DNA from: Acidimicrobiales bacterium
Lineage (GTDB): Bacteria; Actinomycetota; Acidimicrobiia; Acidimicrobiales; Poriferisodalaceae
NCBI GenBank assembly: GCA_030749275.1
Contig: JASMKJ010000629.1
Span: 1-6,747, forward strand
Direction of reading: 5' to 3'
DNA length: 6,747 nt
The notes beneath the pieces were generated by a model. That model made no database searches and was not told where the DNA came from. It was given only the letters and a program-made list of their open reading frames with translations. Position 1 is the stretch's first letter. The number at the start of each line of letters is the position of its first letter. Below are positions 1 through 6,606 of the stretch, piece after piece. A program made the translations under genes and the position numbers.

Positions 1-342
1 GAACGGTTCCGGAGCGTCGCCCCCCACCAGGAAAAGTTCCGAAGCGCCAAATTCTGGCAGCTGGGCTAAGAGTGTGCGTAAGTGCTCCTTGCTTGTCACC
101 ATGCGTGCGGCCAAATGTGGGACCGGACGGAGTCCAAGGTCAAAGAGCTCTCGACTCAAGGCCCACGTATCCTCCAGTGTCTTGGCCGGCGACGCTGTCA
201 CCGATACCGAGGACCCCAGCGGAAAGTGGGGGAGTTGGGATGCCAAATTGTTTAAAGGGATTACCTCAAATCGAGCACTAGTGAGAAGGTCGCGGCGGTA
301 TTCCCTGGCGGCCGAGGTGTCTTTGGATCGAAAGAGCGGCAA
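1..342 (-). CDS. metF: Methylenetetrahydrofolate reductase, MetF-like (N-terminal 114 residues; continues beyond left edge)
   Basis: Flavoprotein family that interconverts 5,10-methylene-THF and 5-methyl-THF in the cytoplasm. I translated the minus strand by hand: there is one open frame from 342 to base 1, with no stop. Near the N-terminus it reads RFEVIPL (residues 24-30), matching the FEFFPP region of E. coli MetF with its catalytic Glu (here E26). VSVTASP (46-52), PVPHLAARMV (73-82) and the LVGGDAPEP strand-loop (105-113) follow; D109 occupies the place of the flavin-contacting Asp of the RGD loop. The frame has no ATG before residue 81, and an in-frame TGA lies 15 nt upstream of the TTG at 342. 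AAGGA stands 7 nt before this TTG, so I chose it. The gene follows fhs after 10 nt, with the SD overlapping the fhs stop, so the two are probably co-transcribed and translationally coupled. The family call is firm; its direction (catabolic or methionine supply) is inference. Confidence 0.85.
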   Translation of the reverse strand, partial: MPLFRSKDTSAAREYRRDLLTSARFEVIPLNNLASQLPHFPLGSSVSVTASPAKTLEDTWALSRELFDLGLRPVPHLAARMVTSKEHLRTLLAQLPEFGASELFLVGGDAPEPF

Positions 343-349
343 GAATAAA

Positions 350-354
350 TCCTT
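350..354 (-). promoter_or_regulatory. Shine-Dalgarno site for the metF-like gene, overlapping the fhs stop
   Basis: On the minus strand the fhs stop TAA runs directly into AAGGA, so the SD shares two bases with the stop codon. Seven bases separate it from the TTG at 342. This site decides the unusual TTG start and implies that ribosomes ending fhs reinitiate on the next gene. Confidence 0.65.
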
Positions 355-2050
355 AGCTCAAGCCGACGATGTTTCCGTCGGCATCGATATCTATATGGTG
401 TGCCGCCGGATTTTTTCCTAAGCCAGGCATGGTTCGCATATCACCGCATATTGGGTAAACAAACCCTGCCCCAACCGATGCACGGACCTCGCGTACCGGA
501 AGCGTCCACCCCGTGGGAGCCCCTGGGAGTTTCGGGTCCGATGAGATCGAAAGATGTGTCTTAGCAATACAAACTGGCAAGTTCCCGAAGCCATTACTTT
601 CATAGGTGTTCAGCTGCTTGTTGGCTTGCGCCGTGAAAGAGACGTCCTCTGCGCCGTATACACGTTGTGCAACGGTGCGGATTTTCTCACGTAAAGGAAC
701 ATCGTCACCGTAAAGCGGTGCGAAAGAGCTTGGCTCCAAGGCCGCGTCAGCAACTGCTTCCGCGAGATTTGCCGCACCAGCACCCCCGTCGGCGAAGTGT
801 GTGCATCTCGCTGAGCGAGCACCATATTCTTCTGCTATTTCGGCGATAGCTCTCAAATCTCCTTCTTTATCGTCGGGGAAAGTGTTGATTGCCACCACCG
901 GCGTTACTCCATGAATCTTCATATTCTCGAGTTGTTTCCGCAAATTCTCGCCACCGGCGTGAACCTCGGCCGGGTTCTCTAGCAGTAACGCCTCGGGCAG
1001 GGGACGCCCAGCAACTATCTTGTGGTTGCCTGAATGGGCCTTAAGTCCTCTCACGGTTGCAACGAGGACGGCTGCATCTGGACTGAGACCCGAATAGCGA
1101 CACTTGATGTTGAAGAAGCGCTCAGCGCCCATATCTGCGCCAAATCCGGCTTCTGTCAGAAGAAAGTCGCCCGTCTTAATACCGATTTGGTCTGCAACTA
1201 TGGACGAGTTCCCGGTGGCGATGTTGCCAAATGGGCCGGTGTGAACCAATGCAGGTGTACCTTCCAACGTTTGCATGAGGTTCGGCTTAATAGCTTCACG
1301 CAAGATCACAGTCATGGCACCAGCAACACCAAGTTCTTCAGCGGTTACCGGCGCATTGTCTTTCGTGTAACCCACAACAATATTGCCCATCTTTTTCCGT
1401 AAGTCTTGGAGGGACGTCGCGAGTGCTAACGCGGCCATGACCTCTGAGGCCGCCGTTATGTCGAAGCCGCTCTCACGAGGAATTCCATCAAGACGACCGC
1501 CCAGTCCTAGCGTTACGTTCCTAAGAGCGCGGTCGTTGATATCCACCACTCGTCTCCAAGTAACGTTGTGAATGTCGATGCCCAGGTCATTACCGTGAAA
1601 CAAATGCGCATCTAATACGGCAGCGCACATATTGTGGGCGGCAGTCACTGCGTGCATATCACCCGTTAGGTGCAAGTTGAACAGTTCCATTGGAACAACT
1701 TGGCTGTAGCCGCCGCCAGCGGCGCCGCCCTTAATCCCAAAGGTCGGTCCCATTGATGGTTGTCGAATGGCGATCGTTGCCGATTTCCCGATGTGGCTGA
1801 ACGCTTGTCCCAATCCGACCGTGGTTGTCGTTTTACCCTCACCGAGGGGTGTCGGGGTGATTGCAGACACCACCACGTACTTTGCATCGGGGCGTTCGGC
1901 GAGTACATCGATTGCTTCGAGCTGTACTTTCGCGGCTCCGGAGCCATACAGCTCCAGATTCTCTTCTGGAATTCCAGCTGTGGTAGCTATTTCCTTCAGA
2001 GGTCGCAGTCTCGCGCCGGCAGCGATTTCGAGATCACTTGGGATCGTCAT
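353..2050 (-). CDS. fhs: Formate-tetrahydrofolate ligase (10-formyl-THF synthetase)
   Basis: Cytoplasmic enzyme catalysing formate + THF + ATP = 10-formyl-THF + ADP + Pi; in C1 catabolism it can run in reverse and yield ATP. At 565 residues it has the usual family length. The ATP-binding loop TPTPLGEGKTTTT is at 65-77. The first family signature, FGIKGGAAGGGY, is at 104-115, and EAGFGADMGAERF at 300-312. The second signature region reads VATVRGLKAHSG (330-341), a little different from the VATIRALKMHGG form I remember. The C-terminal GDMRTMPGLGKNPAA (537-551) is typical. Two upstream in-frame ATGs (2083, 2068) exist. The ATG at 2050 is preferred because GGAGG lies 9 nt before it and the homologous N-terminus (LEIA...LRPLKEIA) begins there. 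It heads a minus-strand operon with the metF-like gene and is divergent from the demethylase operon. Complete and intact. Confidence 0.96.
   Translation of the reverse strand: MTIPSDLEIAAGARLRPLKEIATTAGIPEENLELYGSGAAKVQLEAIDVLAERPDAKYVVVSAITPTPLGEGKTTTTVGLGQAFSHIGKSATIAIRQPSMGPTFGIKGGAAGGGYSQVVPMELFNLHLTGDMHAVTAAHNMCAAVLDAHLFHGNDLGIDIHNVTWRRVVDINDRALRNVTLGLGGRLDGIPRESGFDITAASEVMAALALATSLQDLRKKMGNIVVGYTKDNAPVTAEELGVAGAMTVILREAIKPNLMQTLEGTPALVHTGPFGNIATGNSSIVADQIGIKTGDFLLTEAGFGADMGAERFFNIKCRYSGLSPDAAVLVATVRGLKAHSGNHKIVAGRPLPEALLLENPAEVHAGGENLRKQLENMKIHGVTPVVAINTFPDDKEGDLRAIAEIAEEYGARSARCTHFADGGAGAANLAEAVADAALEPSSFAPLYGDDVPLREKIRTVAQRVYGAEDVSFTAQANKQLNTYESNGFGNLPVCIAKTHLSISSDPKLPGAPTGWTLPVREVRASVGAGFVYPICGDMRTMPGLGKNPAAHHIDIDADGNIVGLS
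362..382 (-). repeat. Perfect 7-bp inverted repeat at the 3' end of fhs
   Basis: GCCGACG and CGTCGGC face each other across a 7-nt loop inside the last codons of fhs, 7 nt upstream of the metF SD in the transcript. No T-run follows that would make it an intrinsic terminator. It may modulate fhs-metF coupling, or be a by-product of the Asp-Ala-Asp-Gly...Val-Gly codons. Confidence 0.4.
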
Positions 2051-2106
2051 CGGGTTGCACCTCCCCATCGTGTTGCGGCCCAATCGGTTGGCCGAGATCT
2101 AAAATC

Positions 2107-2119
2107 CTGTCATAGACAG
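2107..2119. promoter_or_regulatory. Inverted repeat CTGTC-ATA-GACAG, possible operator
   Basis: A perfect 5-3-5 dyad in the fhs leader, 57 nt upstream of the fhs ATG. The TGTC-N3-GACA form resembles short operators bound by winged-helix dimers, including some GntR-family sites. No GntR gene is visible in the window. A dyad this short can occur by chance, so this is only a candidate. Confidence 0.35.
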
Positions 2120-2149
2120 TCTGCCACCTCAGCAGGTAATGTTTCGCGT

Positions 2150-2166
2150 TACGGAACAGTTCCATA
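2150..2166. promoter_or_regulatory. Inverted repeat TACGGAACAGTTCCATA, candidate IclR-family operator
   Basis: GGAAC-A-GTTCC is a perfect dyad, and TA...TA flanks extend it to 17 bp with one mismatched pair. GGAA/TTCC half-sites recall the E. coli IclR operator core (GGAA-N5-TTCC), here with a 3-nt spacing. It lies almost centrally between the divergent operons and abuts -10-like hexamers on both strands, so a bound protein could control both. The IclR-like gene at the right edge is the natural candidate ligand. That link is inferred, not shown. Confidence 0.45.
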
Positions 2167-2169
2167 ATA
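2163..2169. promoter_or_regulatory. Overlapping -10-like hexamers, CATAAT (+) and TATTAT (-)
   Basis: CATAAT at 2163-2168 on the plus strand and TATTAT at 2169-2164 on the minus strand are each close to TATAAT and overlap the edge of the GGAAC dyad. No convincing -35 hexamer sits at 16-18 bp on either strand. The plus-strand promoter would leave a leader of about 120 nt. An activator-dependent or unrelated promoter elsewhere in the region is equally possible. Confidence 0.25.
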
Positions 2170-2294
2170 CAGAATTCATTCGCCAGGGAAACGAGCCAAG
2201 CTTTGTAGGGTCATGCCCCTTGCTGACTAACGTAGAGCAGCGTTTGAAGGGCTACTCTGCGGTTGCCCGACGCCAACAGTAAAGAGGATCGAGA

Positions 2295-4820
2295 GTGAGC
2301 GACTTTCCAACAAAAACGCGATGCGTTGTCATAGGCGCCGGCATCGTCGGTAACTGCCTGGTAGGTCACCTAAGCGACATGGGTTGGGACGACATCGTTC
2401 TCCTTGACAAGGGCCCATTGCCTAATCCGGGCGGTTCAACCGGACACGCGTCGAACTTCATTTTCCCCTGCGACCACTCAAAGGAGATCGTCGACCTCAC
2501 CCTGGACAGCCAGAGACAATATGAAGAGCTTGGTCTGCAGAACACCTGCGGCGGAATTGAAGTCGCCCGGACTGAGGAGCGCATGGAGGAGTTCAAGAGA
2601 CGAATGACCTCCGCTAAATGTTGGGGCATCCCTTCAACCCTGCTCACCCCAGCGGAGGTTAAGGAACTCGTCCCGTTTATTTCAGAAGATGTCATTCTTG
2701 GCGGCTTTTACACACCAAGTGTCAGTGCCGTCGATTCACTGGAAACTGGCACCCAGATGCGCAAACGAGCACAAGAGGCTGGCCACCTGCAAGTTTTTGC
2801 CAATACGGAAGTAACTGACATCGAGACCACGAACGGAAAAAACAAGCCAAAAGTCTCTGCCGTTGTTACCGACCGCGGTCGGATCGAATGCGACACAGTG
2901 GTCGTGGCCTGCGGTGTATGGAGTCCGCGGATCGCTGAAATGGCCGGAGCGACGATCCCATTAACACCAGCCGTGCATCAAATGGCCGACGTCGGACCAT
3001 TTGATGTCCTCGTCGAAACCCAACAGGAGTTGGCTTATCCCATCGTGCGCGACATGGACACATTTTGCTATGAGCGTCAAACCGCCGGTTCAATGGAGGT
3101 CGGCTCTTACGCCCATCGACCTATTTTGCACCGCGTTGAGGAAATTCCATCAAACGACGAGGCTGCTCTGAGTCCAACGGAAATGCCGTTCACTGCCGAT
3201 GACTTCGACCAACAAATGGAAGAAGCCATCGAGCTGATGGAATTCCTAGGGGATGGCGAAATCAAATATGCGATTAACGGACTACTTTCACTGACACCCG
3301 ATGCGAATCCGGTTCTCGGACCGACCGTCGAAGTGGAAGATCTTTGGTCTGCTGCAGCAGTTTGGATCAAGGAGGGTCCCGGAGTCGGGCGGCTTGTCGC
3401 CGAGTGGATGACTCACGGTTACCCTCACCTCACGGACCCTCATGGTGCTGACATCGCAAGGTTTTATCCCCAACAACGCAATGTTCACCACATTGAGGCA
3501 CGCTGCGAAGAACATTTCAATAAGACCTACGGGATTGTCCACCCGCGTGAGCAGTGGGACAGCCGGCGTGATGTCACAACCGGACCTGTTAAAGCGCGAA
3601 CCGATGCCCTTGGGGCCTTTTACTTTGAAGCCGGCGGTTGGGAGAGACCGCACTGGTATCAGTCCAACCAGGACCTAGTCCAGAATTACGGAATCCAGGA
3701 GCGCGAGCACGAATGGGATGGGCGCTGGTGGTCACCGATTTCAGATGCGGAGCATCTCCATCTGCGCGACCACGCTGGCATTGTCGACCTTTCGGCGTTC
3801 CAAATCTTTGAGATATCCGGACCCGGGTCACTCGAGTACATAGAACACATGGTCGTGAACAAGTGCGATGTGAAAGTTGGCGCCTCAATCTACACCCCGG
3901 TGCTCAACCCCTCAGGAGGATTCCGCTCCGACCTCACCATCCTTAGACTCGGTTTAGAACGGTTCCGCATCATCACGGGCGCTTTCGACGGAGGCCGAGA
4001 CGAATATTGGTTCAGGCACAACATGCCGGGCGATGGAACTGTGCAATTCGAAAACCGAACAAATGCTGTATGCACATTGGGCGTTTGGGGCCCCAACGCC
4101 GTCGATCTGCTGTCGGCCCTCACGGAGTCACAGTTAGACCAGGACGCCTTTCCCTACGGCTCCTGCCAGGAGATCCTCCTTGCAGGTATCCCCACGGAAA
4201 TGTTCAGGGTGTCATACGTCGGCGATTCCGGGTTCGAGATCTATACCGCCATGCAACATGGCCTTGCCCTCTGGGATGCGATAGCCGAGGCTGGGCAGGC
4301 ATTCCATCTCCGCCCGGTCGGCGCGGCGGTTTACGGGACCAGCGGCCGCATTGAAAAGGGCTACCGCCTGATGGGTGCGGAACTCGAAAACGAATACACG
4401 CCAGTCGAGGCAGGCCTGGCACGGCCCAAAGTGAAAGCGGCAGACTTCATCGGCAAAGCGGATTATCTAGCAGCACGCGATGATTCGCCGTGTGCGCAAC
4501 TTTGCGTATTGTCCATGAATGATCTCGCCTGCGAGGCTGGCTACAACCGCTTCCCGATGGGCTCAGGAAACGAACCAATACTCTCCCCGACCGGAGAGCG
4601 AATAGTTGACGCCAAGGGAAGGGTCAGCCGCGTCACAACAGCCGGCAACGCCCCATCAGTGGGGAAGTATCTCTTGATGTCCTACCTCCCGGTTGAGTTG
4701 TGCGCACCCGGGACCGAACTACAAGTGATGTACCAGAACGAACTCTATCCCGTGACAGTCGAGGCCACGGGACCGAACTTGGCGCTCTTCGATCCTCAAA
4801 ATGACAGGATGAAGAACTGA
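2295..4820 (+). CDS. FAD-dependent N-methyl amine dehydrogenase fused to a GcvT-type THF domain (dimethylglycine/sarcosine dehydrogenase family)
   Basis: Predicted to oxidise an N-methylamine to an iminium and pass the carbon to THF as 5,10-methylene-THF. The dinucleotide-binding motif VVIGAGIVGN is at 11-20. GGSTGHAS (47-54) supplies H51, which lines up with the His carrying covalent FAD in this family. From memory of Arthrobacter dimethylglycine oxidase, H228 and Y259 match its active-site H225 and Y259. A linker domain spans about 373-427, then FEAGGWERP (444-452), a hallmark of the family. The GcvT N-domain covers about 430-705, with SGGFRSDLTI (540-549; D546 equals the folate-binding Asp of T-protein) and RIEKGYRL (685-692). 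The GcvT C-domain is about 730-835. At 841 residues it is close to the 830 of the oxidase. The GTG start is forced by a TAA at 2280 and has GAGGA 6 nt upstream. No signal peptide is evident. It is followed by etfB after 33 nt, so ETF rather than oxygen is the likely acceptor. Substrate unassigned: dimethylglycine, sarcosine or another methylated amine. Confidence 0.9.
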   Translation: MSDFPTKTRCVVIGAGIVGNCLVGHLSDMGWDDIVLLDKGPLPNPGGSTGHASNFIFPCDHSKEIVDLTLDSQRQYEELGLQNTCGGIEVARTEERMEEFKRRMTSAKCWGIPSTLLTPAEVKELVPFISEDVILGGFYTPSVSAVDSLETGTQMRKRAQEAGHLQVFANTEVTDIETTNGKNKPKVSAVVTDRGRIECDTVVVACGVWSPRIAEMAGATIPLTPAVHQMADVGPFDVLVETQQELAYPIVRDMDTFCYERQTAGSMEVGSYAHRPILHRVEEIPSNDEAALSPTEMPFTADDFDQQMEEAIELMEFLGDGEIKYAINGLLSLTPDANPVLGPTVEVEDLWSAAAVWIKEGPGVGRLVAEWMTHGYPHLTDPHGADIARFYPQQRNVHHIEARCEEHFNKTYGIVHPREQWDSRRDVTTGPVKARTDALGAFYFEAGGWERPHWYQSNQDLVQNYGIQEREHEWDGRWWSPISDAEHLHLRDHAGIVDLSAFQIFEISGPGSLEYIEHMVVNKCDVKVGASIYTPVLNPSGGFRSDLTILRLGLERFRIITGAFDGGRDEYWFRHNMPGDGTVQFENRTNAVCTLGVWGPNAVDLLSALTESQLDQDAFPYGSCQEILLAGIPTEMFRVSYVGDSGFEIYTAMQHGLALWDAIAEAGQAFHLRPVGAAVYGTSGRIEKGYRLMGAELENEYTPVEAGLARPKVKAADFIGKADYLAARDDSPCAQLCVLSMNDLACEAGYNRFPMGSGNEPILSPTGERIVDAKGRVSRVTTAGNAPSVGKYLLMSYLPVELCAPGTELQVMYQNELYPVTVEATGPNLALFDPQNDRMKN

Positions 4821-4853
4821 AATGCAGAGCCCTCAAAGCAGCAAGGAGAAGCG

Positions 4854-5621
4854 ATGCGGGTTCTCGTCTGCGTAAAGCGCGTTCCTGCACCCGGATCGAG
4901 GATCAACATCACTCCCGACGGACTGAACGTCGACACCAGCCATTTGGGCTTCACCACGAGTCCGCACGAAGAATGCGCAGTCGAAGAGGCCACTCAGATC
5001 GTCGAACAACACGGTGGTTCCGTAACTGTCCTGACCGTTGGCCCACCAGAAGCTGAAGAGCAGCTGCGGTACGCAGCCAGTGTCGGCGGAAATGACTTCG
5101 TCCTGGTGGTAAACGACACCGGCGAAGACTGGGATCCCCAACGAACCTCGACTGCGATTGTCGAAGCCATCATTGATCTTGAAAACGATGCGGGCGAATA
5201 CGACCTAATCCTCTTTGGTAACGAGTCGGCAGATGCCGGCGGCTATCAAATCGGCATCAAGGTCGCTGTTGCCTTAGGGCGTCCAGCGGTCAACGGGATT
5301 AAAGGAATTGACATCAGCGGCAACACTTTGACGGCGCGACGCGAGGTGGATAGCGGCTATGAGGTGTACACCCTGCAAGCACCGGCAGTTCTCGGAGTCA
5401 AAGAAGGCATCAACTTGCCGCGGTACCCGACTATGAAGGGACGTCTTGCATCCAAGAAAGCCCAAATCGACCGACGCGATTCATCTACGCCCCCGGGGCC
5501 CCAACAAAAAGTCCGGCTTCACCAACCTGAAGAGACGGTCACAGAAACACAGGTTTTAGGTAATGGTGCCGACGCAGCTGCCGCCGTCGTCGACCTCCTC
5601 GCCGACTTGGGGGTCCTTTAA
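4854..5621 (+). CDS. etfB: Electron transfer flavoprotein, beta subunit
   Basis: Forms the EtfAB heterodimer that takes electrons from flavin dehydrogenases and delivers them to ETF:quinone oxidoreductase. At 255 residues it has family length. It begins MRVLVCVKRVPAPG (1-14), the standard ETF-beta N-terminus. The AMP-binding segment FGNESADAGGYQIG is at 121-134, in place of the more common G-x-x-A-x-D-x-D-x-x-x-x-G pattern. The C-terminal signature region EVDSGYEVYTLQAPAVLGV (164-182) is followed by NLPRYPTMKGRLASKKAQ (187-204), the recognition loop that docks the partner dehydrogenase. AAGGAG lies 5 nt before the ATG. It sits 33 nt after the demethylase gene and shares one base with etfA, so the three genes form one transcription unit. 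The context implies a dedicated ETF for the amine dehydrogenase. Which ETF subgroup it belongs to needs a tree. Confidence 0.94.
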   Translation: MRVLVCVKRVPAPGSRINITPDGLNVDTSHLGFTTSPHEECAVEEATQIVEQHGGSVTVLTVGPPEAEEQLRYAASVGGNDFVLVVNDTGEDWDPQRTSTAIVEAIIDLENDAGEYDLILFGNESADAGGYQIGIKVAVALGRPAVNGIKGIDISGNTLTARREVDSGYEVYTLQAPAVLGVKEGINLPRYPTMKGRLASKKAQIDRRDSSTPPGPQQKVRLHQPEETVTETQVLGNGADAAAAVVDLLADLGVL

Positions 5622-6604
5622 TGCCTGGCCTTTACGTATTCATCGAACATGACCAAGGCTCCTTCTCTCCCGCCAGCCGGGAAGCCCTTACCGCGGCGAG
5701 GAAGCTGGGCGAAAGGCTTCAGGAACCGGTAGTCGCAACACACATCGGCAAAGCAAACCCCGAATTCAAAGCACTTTGCGAGGAGTACGGAGTGCTCGAG
5801 GGGGTCATCCTTGAGGATCCGAAGTTACTTGACTATGGGCCCGAACTATGGGGACAAGCTATCGCTGATCTGTTGGCCCTTCGCAACCCTCGCGTTGTTC
5901 TGAGCATTGGAACTGATAGAGGAAACGAAGTGCTAGCGCAGGCCAGTGCCCGCACAGGCATCCCATTTGTCGCAAACTGCGTTGACGTCAGTTATGGACA
6001 AGGTTGGAATCTGACGAGGCTTCAGTGGGGTGGTTCTCTACTGGAAGACAGCGCTGTCGACAGCCCGACGATCTTCCTTACCTACGCCCACCACTCCGTG
6101 GACGACGTACCCACGCCAGCACCAACTGAGGCTGTGATCGACGCGGTCGAATTGGACCTTGATCCAATTCTGTCTCGAACCATGATTCAGGACCGGGTGA
6201 CCTTAACTGAAGGCACGACGCTATCGACCGCCGCAGTGGTGGTTTCAGGGGGCAGGGGAGTGGGTTCATCTGAAGGGTTCGCGTGCCTAGAAGAACTCGC
6301 CGAGTTGCTATCCGGCAAGGTGGGCTGTTCCAGAGCGGTTACAAACAACGGTTGGCGCAGCCATGCCGACCAGGTTGGGCAGACGGGAACCCGCATCGCA
6401 CCGGAGATCTACATAGCCTGCGGAATTTCTGGAGCTATCCAACATTGGGTTGGTGCTATGGCATCCAAGAATATCCTTGCAATTAACACCGATCCTGAAG
6501 CAAATATGGTCACCAAGGCCGGTTACGCGGTTATCGGAGACCTCCACGAAGTCATTCCTGCCGTGATTTCTGAAATTAGACAGCGTCGCGGTATGGGTAG
6601 CTAG
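5621..6604 (+). CDS. etfA: Electron transfer flavoprotein, alpha subunit
   Basis: Holds the redox-active FAD of EtfAB. At 327 residues the length is normal. The N-terminal Rossmann-like domain (1 to about 195) includes LSIGTDRGNEVLAQASARTG (94-113). The C-terminal FAD domain is clear: VVSGGRGVGSSEGF (207-220), SRAVTNNGW (237-245), QVGQTGTRIAPEIYIACGISGAIQH split across 251-275, and LAIN (286-289). The stretch from Y264 to N289 fits the ETF-alpha signature. Two usually conserved spots differ from the common form: TNNGW where DAGW is usual, and NTDPEANMV (289-297) where NKDPEAPIF is usual. The start ATG overlaps the etfB stop (TAATG), a classic coupling arrangement that keeps the subunits equimolar; a weak G-run upstream is the only SD. 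The stop lies 2 nt from the convergent IclR-like gene. Confidence 0.95.
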   Translation: MPGLYVFIEHDQGSFSPASREALTAARKLGERLQEPVVATHIGKANPEFKALCEEYGVLEGVILEDPKLLDYGPELWGQAIADLLALRNPRVVLSIGTDRGNEVLAQASARTGIPFVANCVDVSYGQGWNLTRLQWGGSLLEDSAVDSPTIFLTYAHHSVDDVPTPAPTEAVIDAVELDLDPILSRTMIQDRVTLTEGTTLSTAAVVVSGGRGVGSSEGFACLEELAELLSGKVGCSRAVTNNGWRSHADQVGQTGTRIAPEIYIACGISGAIQHWVGAMASKNILAINTDPEANMVTKAGYAVIGDLHEVIPAVISEIRQRRGMGS

Positions 6605-6606
6605 TC

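Larger units (their letters stand above)
2051..2294. promoter_or_regulatory. Divergent intergenic control region between fhs and the demethylase operon
   Basis: This 244-nt stretch has no plausible gene on either strand. It must contain the promoters for both fhs-metF (minus) and demethylase-etfBA (plus). It holds two short dyads, at 2107-2119 and 2150-2166, whose centres are 45 bp apart. It also has AT-rich hexamers beside the second dyad and SD sites at both ends: GGAGG for fhs near 2059-2063 and GAGGA for the plus-strand gene at 2284-2288. I saw no riboswitch-like architecture, although an aptamer search was not possible. Confidence 0.75.

Noticed and set aside
362..382. Intrinsic terminator after fhs
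   Set aside because: The stem is inside the fhs coding region, is not followed by a T-run, and the metF-like gene continues directly downstream.
72..421. Plus-strand open frames (up to 115 codons) near the left edge
   Set aside because: They lie opposite the metF-like frame, whose translation shows family motifs; the plus-strand products resemble nothing and have no SD.
2051..2083. Longer fhs N-terminus from the ATGs at 2083 or 2068
   Set aside because: The extra residues include the SD GGAGG of the ATG at 2050 and lie upstream of where the family N-terminus begins.
1760..2167. Plus-strand open frame of 135 codons antisense to the fhs start
   Set aside because: Low-complexity, Arg/Cys-rich translation with no family motif, opposite a well-conserved fhs N-terminus.
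2051..2294. Glycine or THF riboswitch ahead of the C1 genes
   Set aside because: I looked because of the gene functions but recognised no aptamer core on either strand; a covariance-model search would settle it.
3957..3967. GAACGGTTCCG, found here and at 1-11, resembling the intergenic GGAAC/GTTCC dyad
   Set aside because: Both copies are inside coding sequence, and the half-site order and spacing differ from the intergenic dyad; chance is the simplest explanation.
4821..4853. ATG at 4822 as the start of etfB or of a small gene
   Set aside because: It is out of frame with etfB; the ATG at 4854 has a proper SD and matches the ETF-beta N-terminus.
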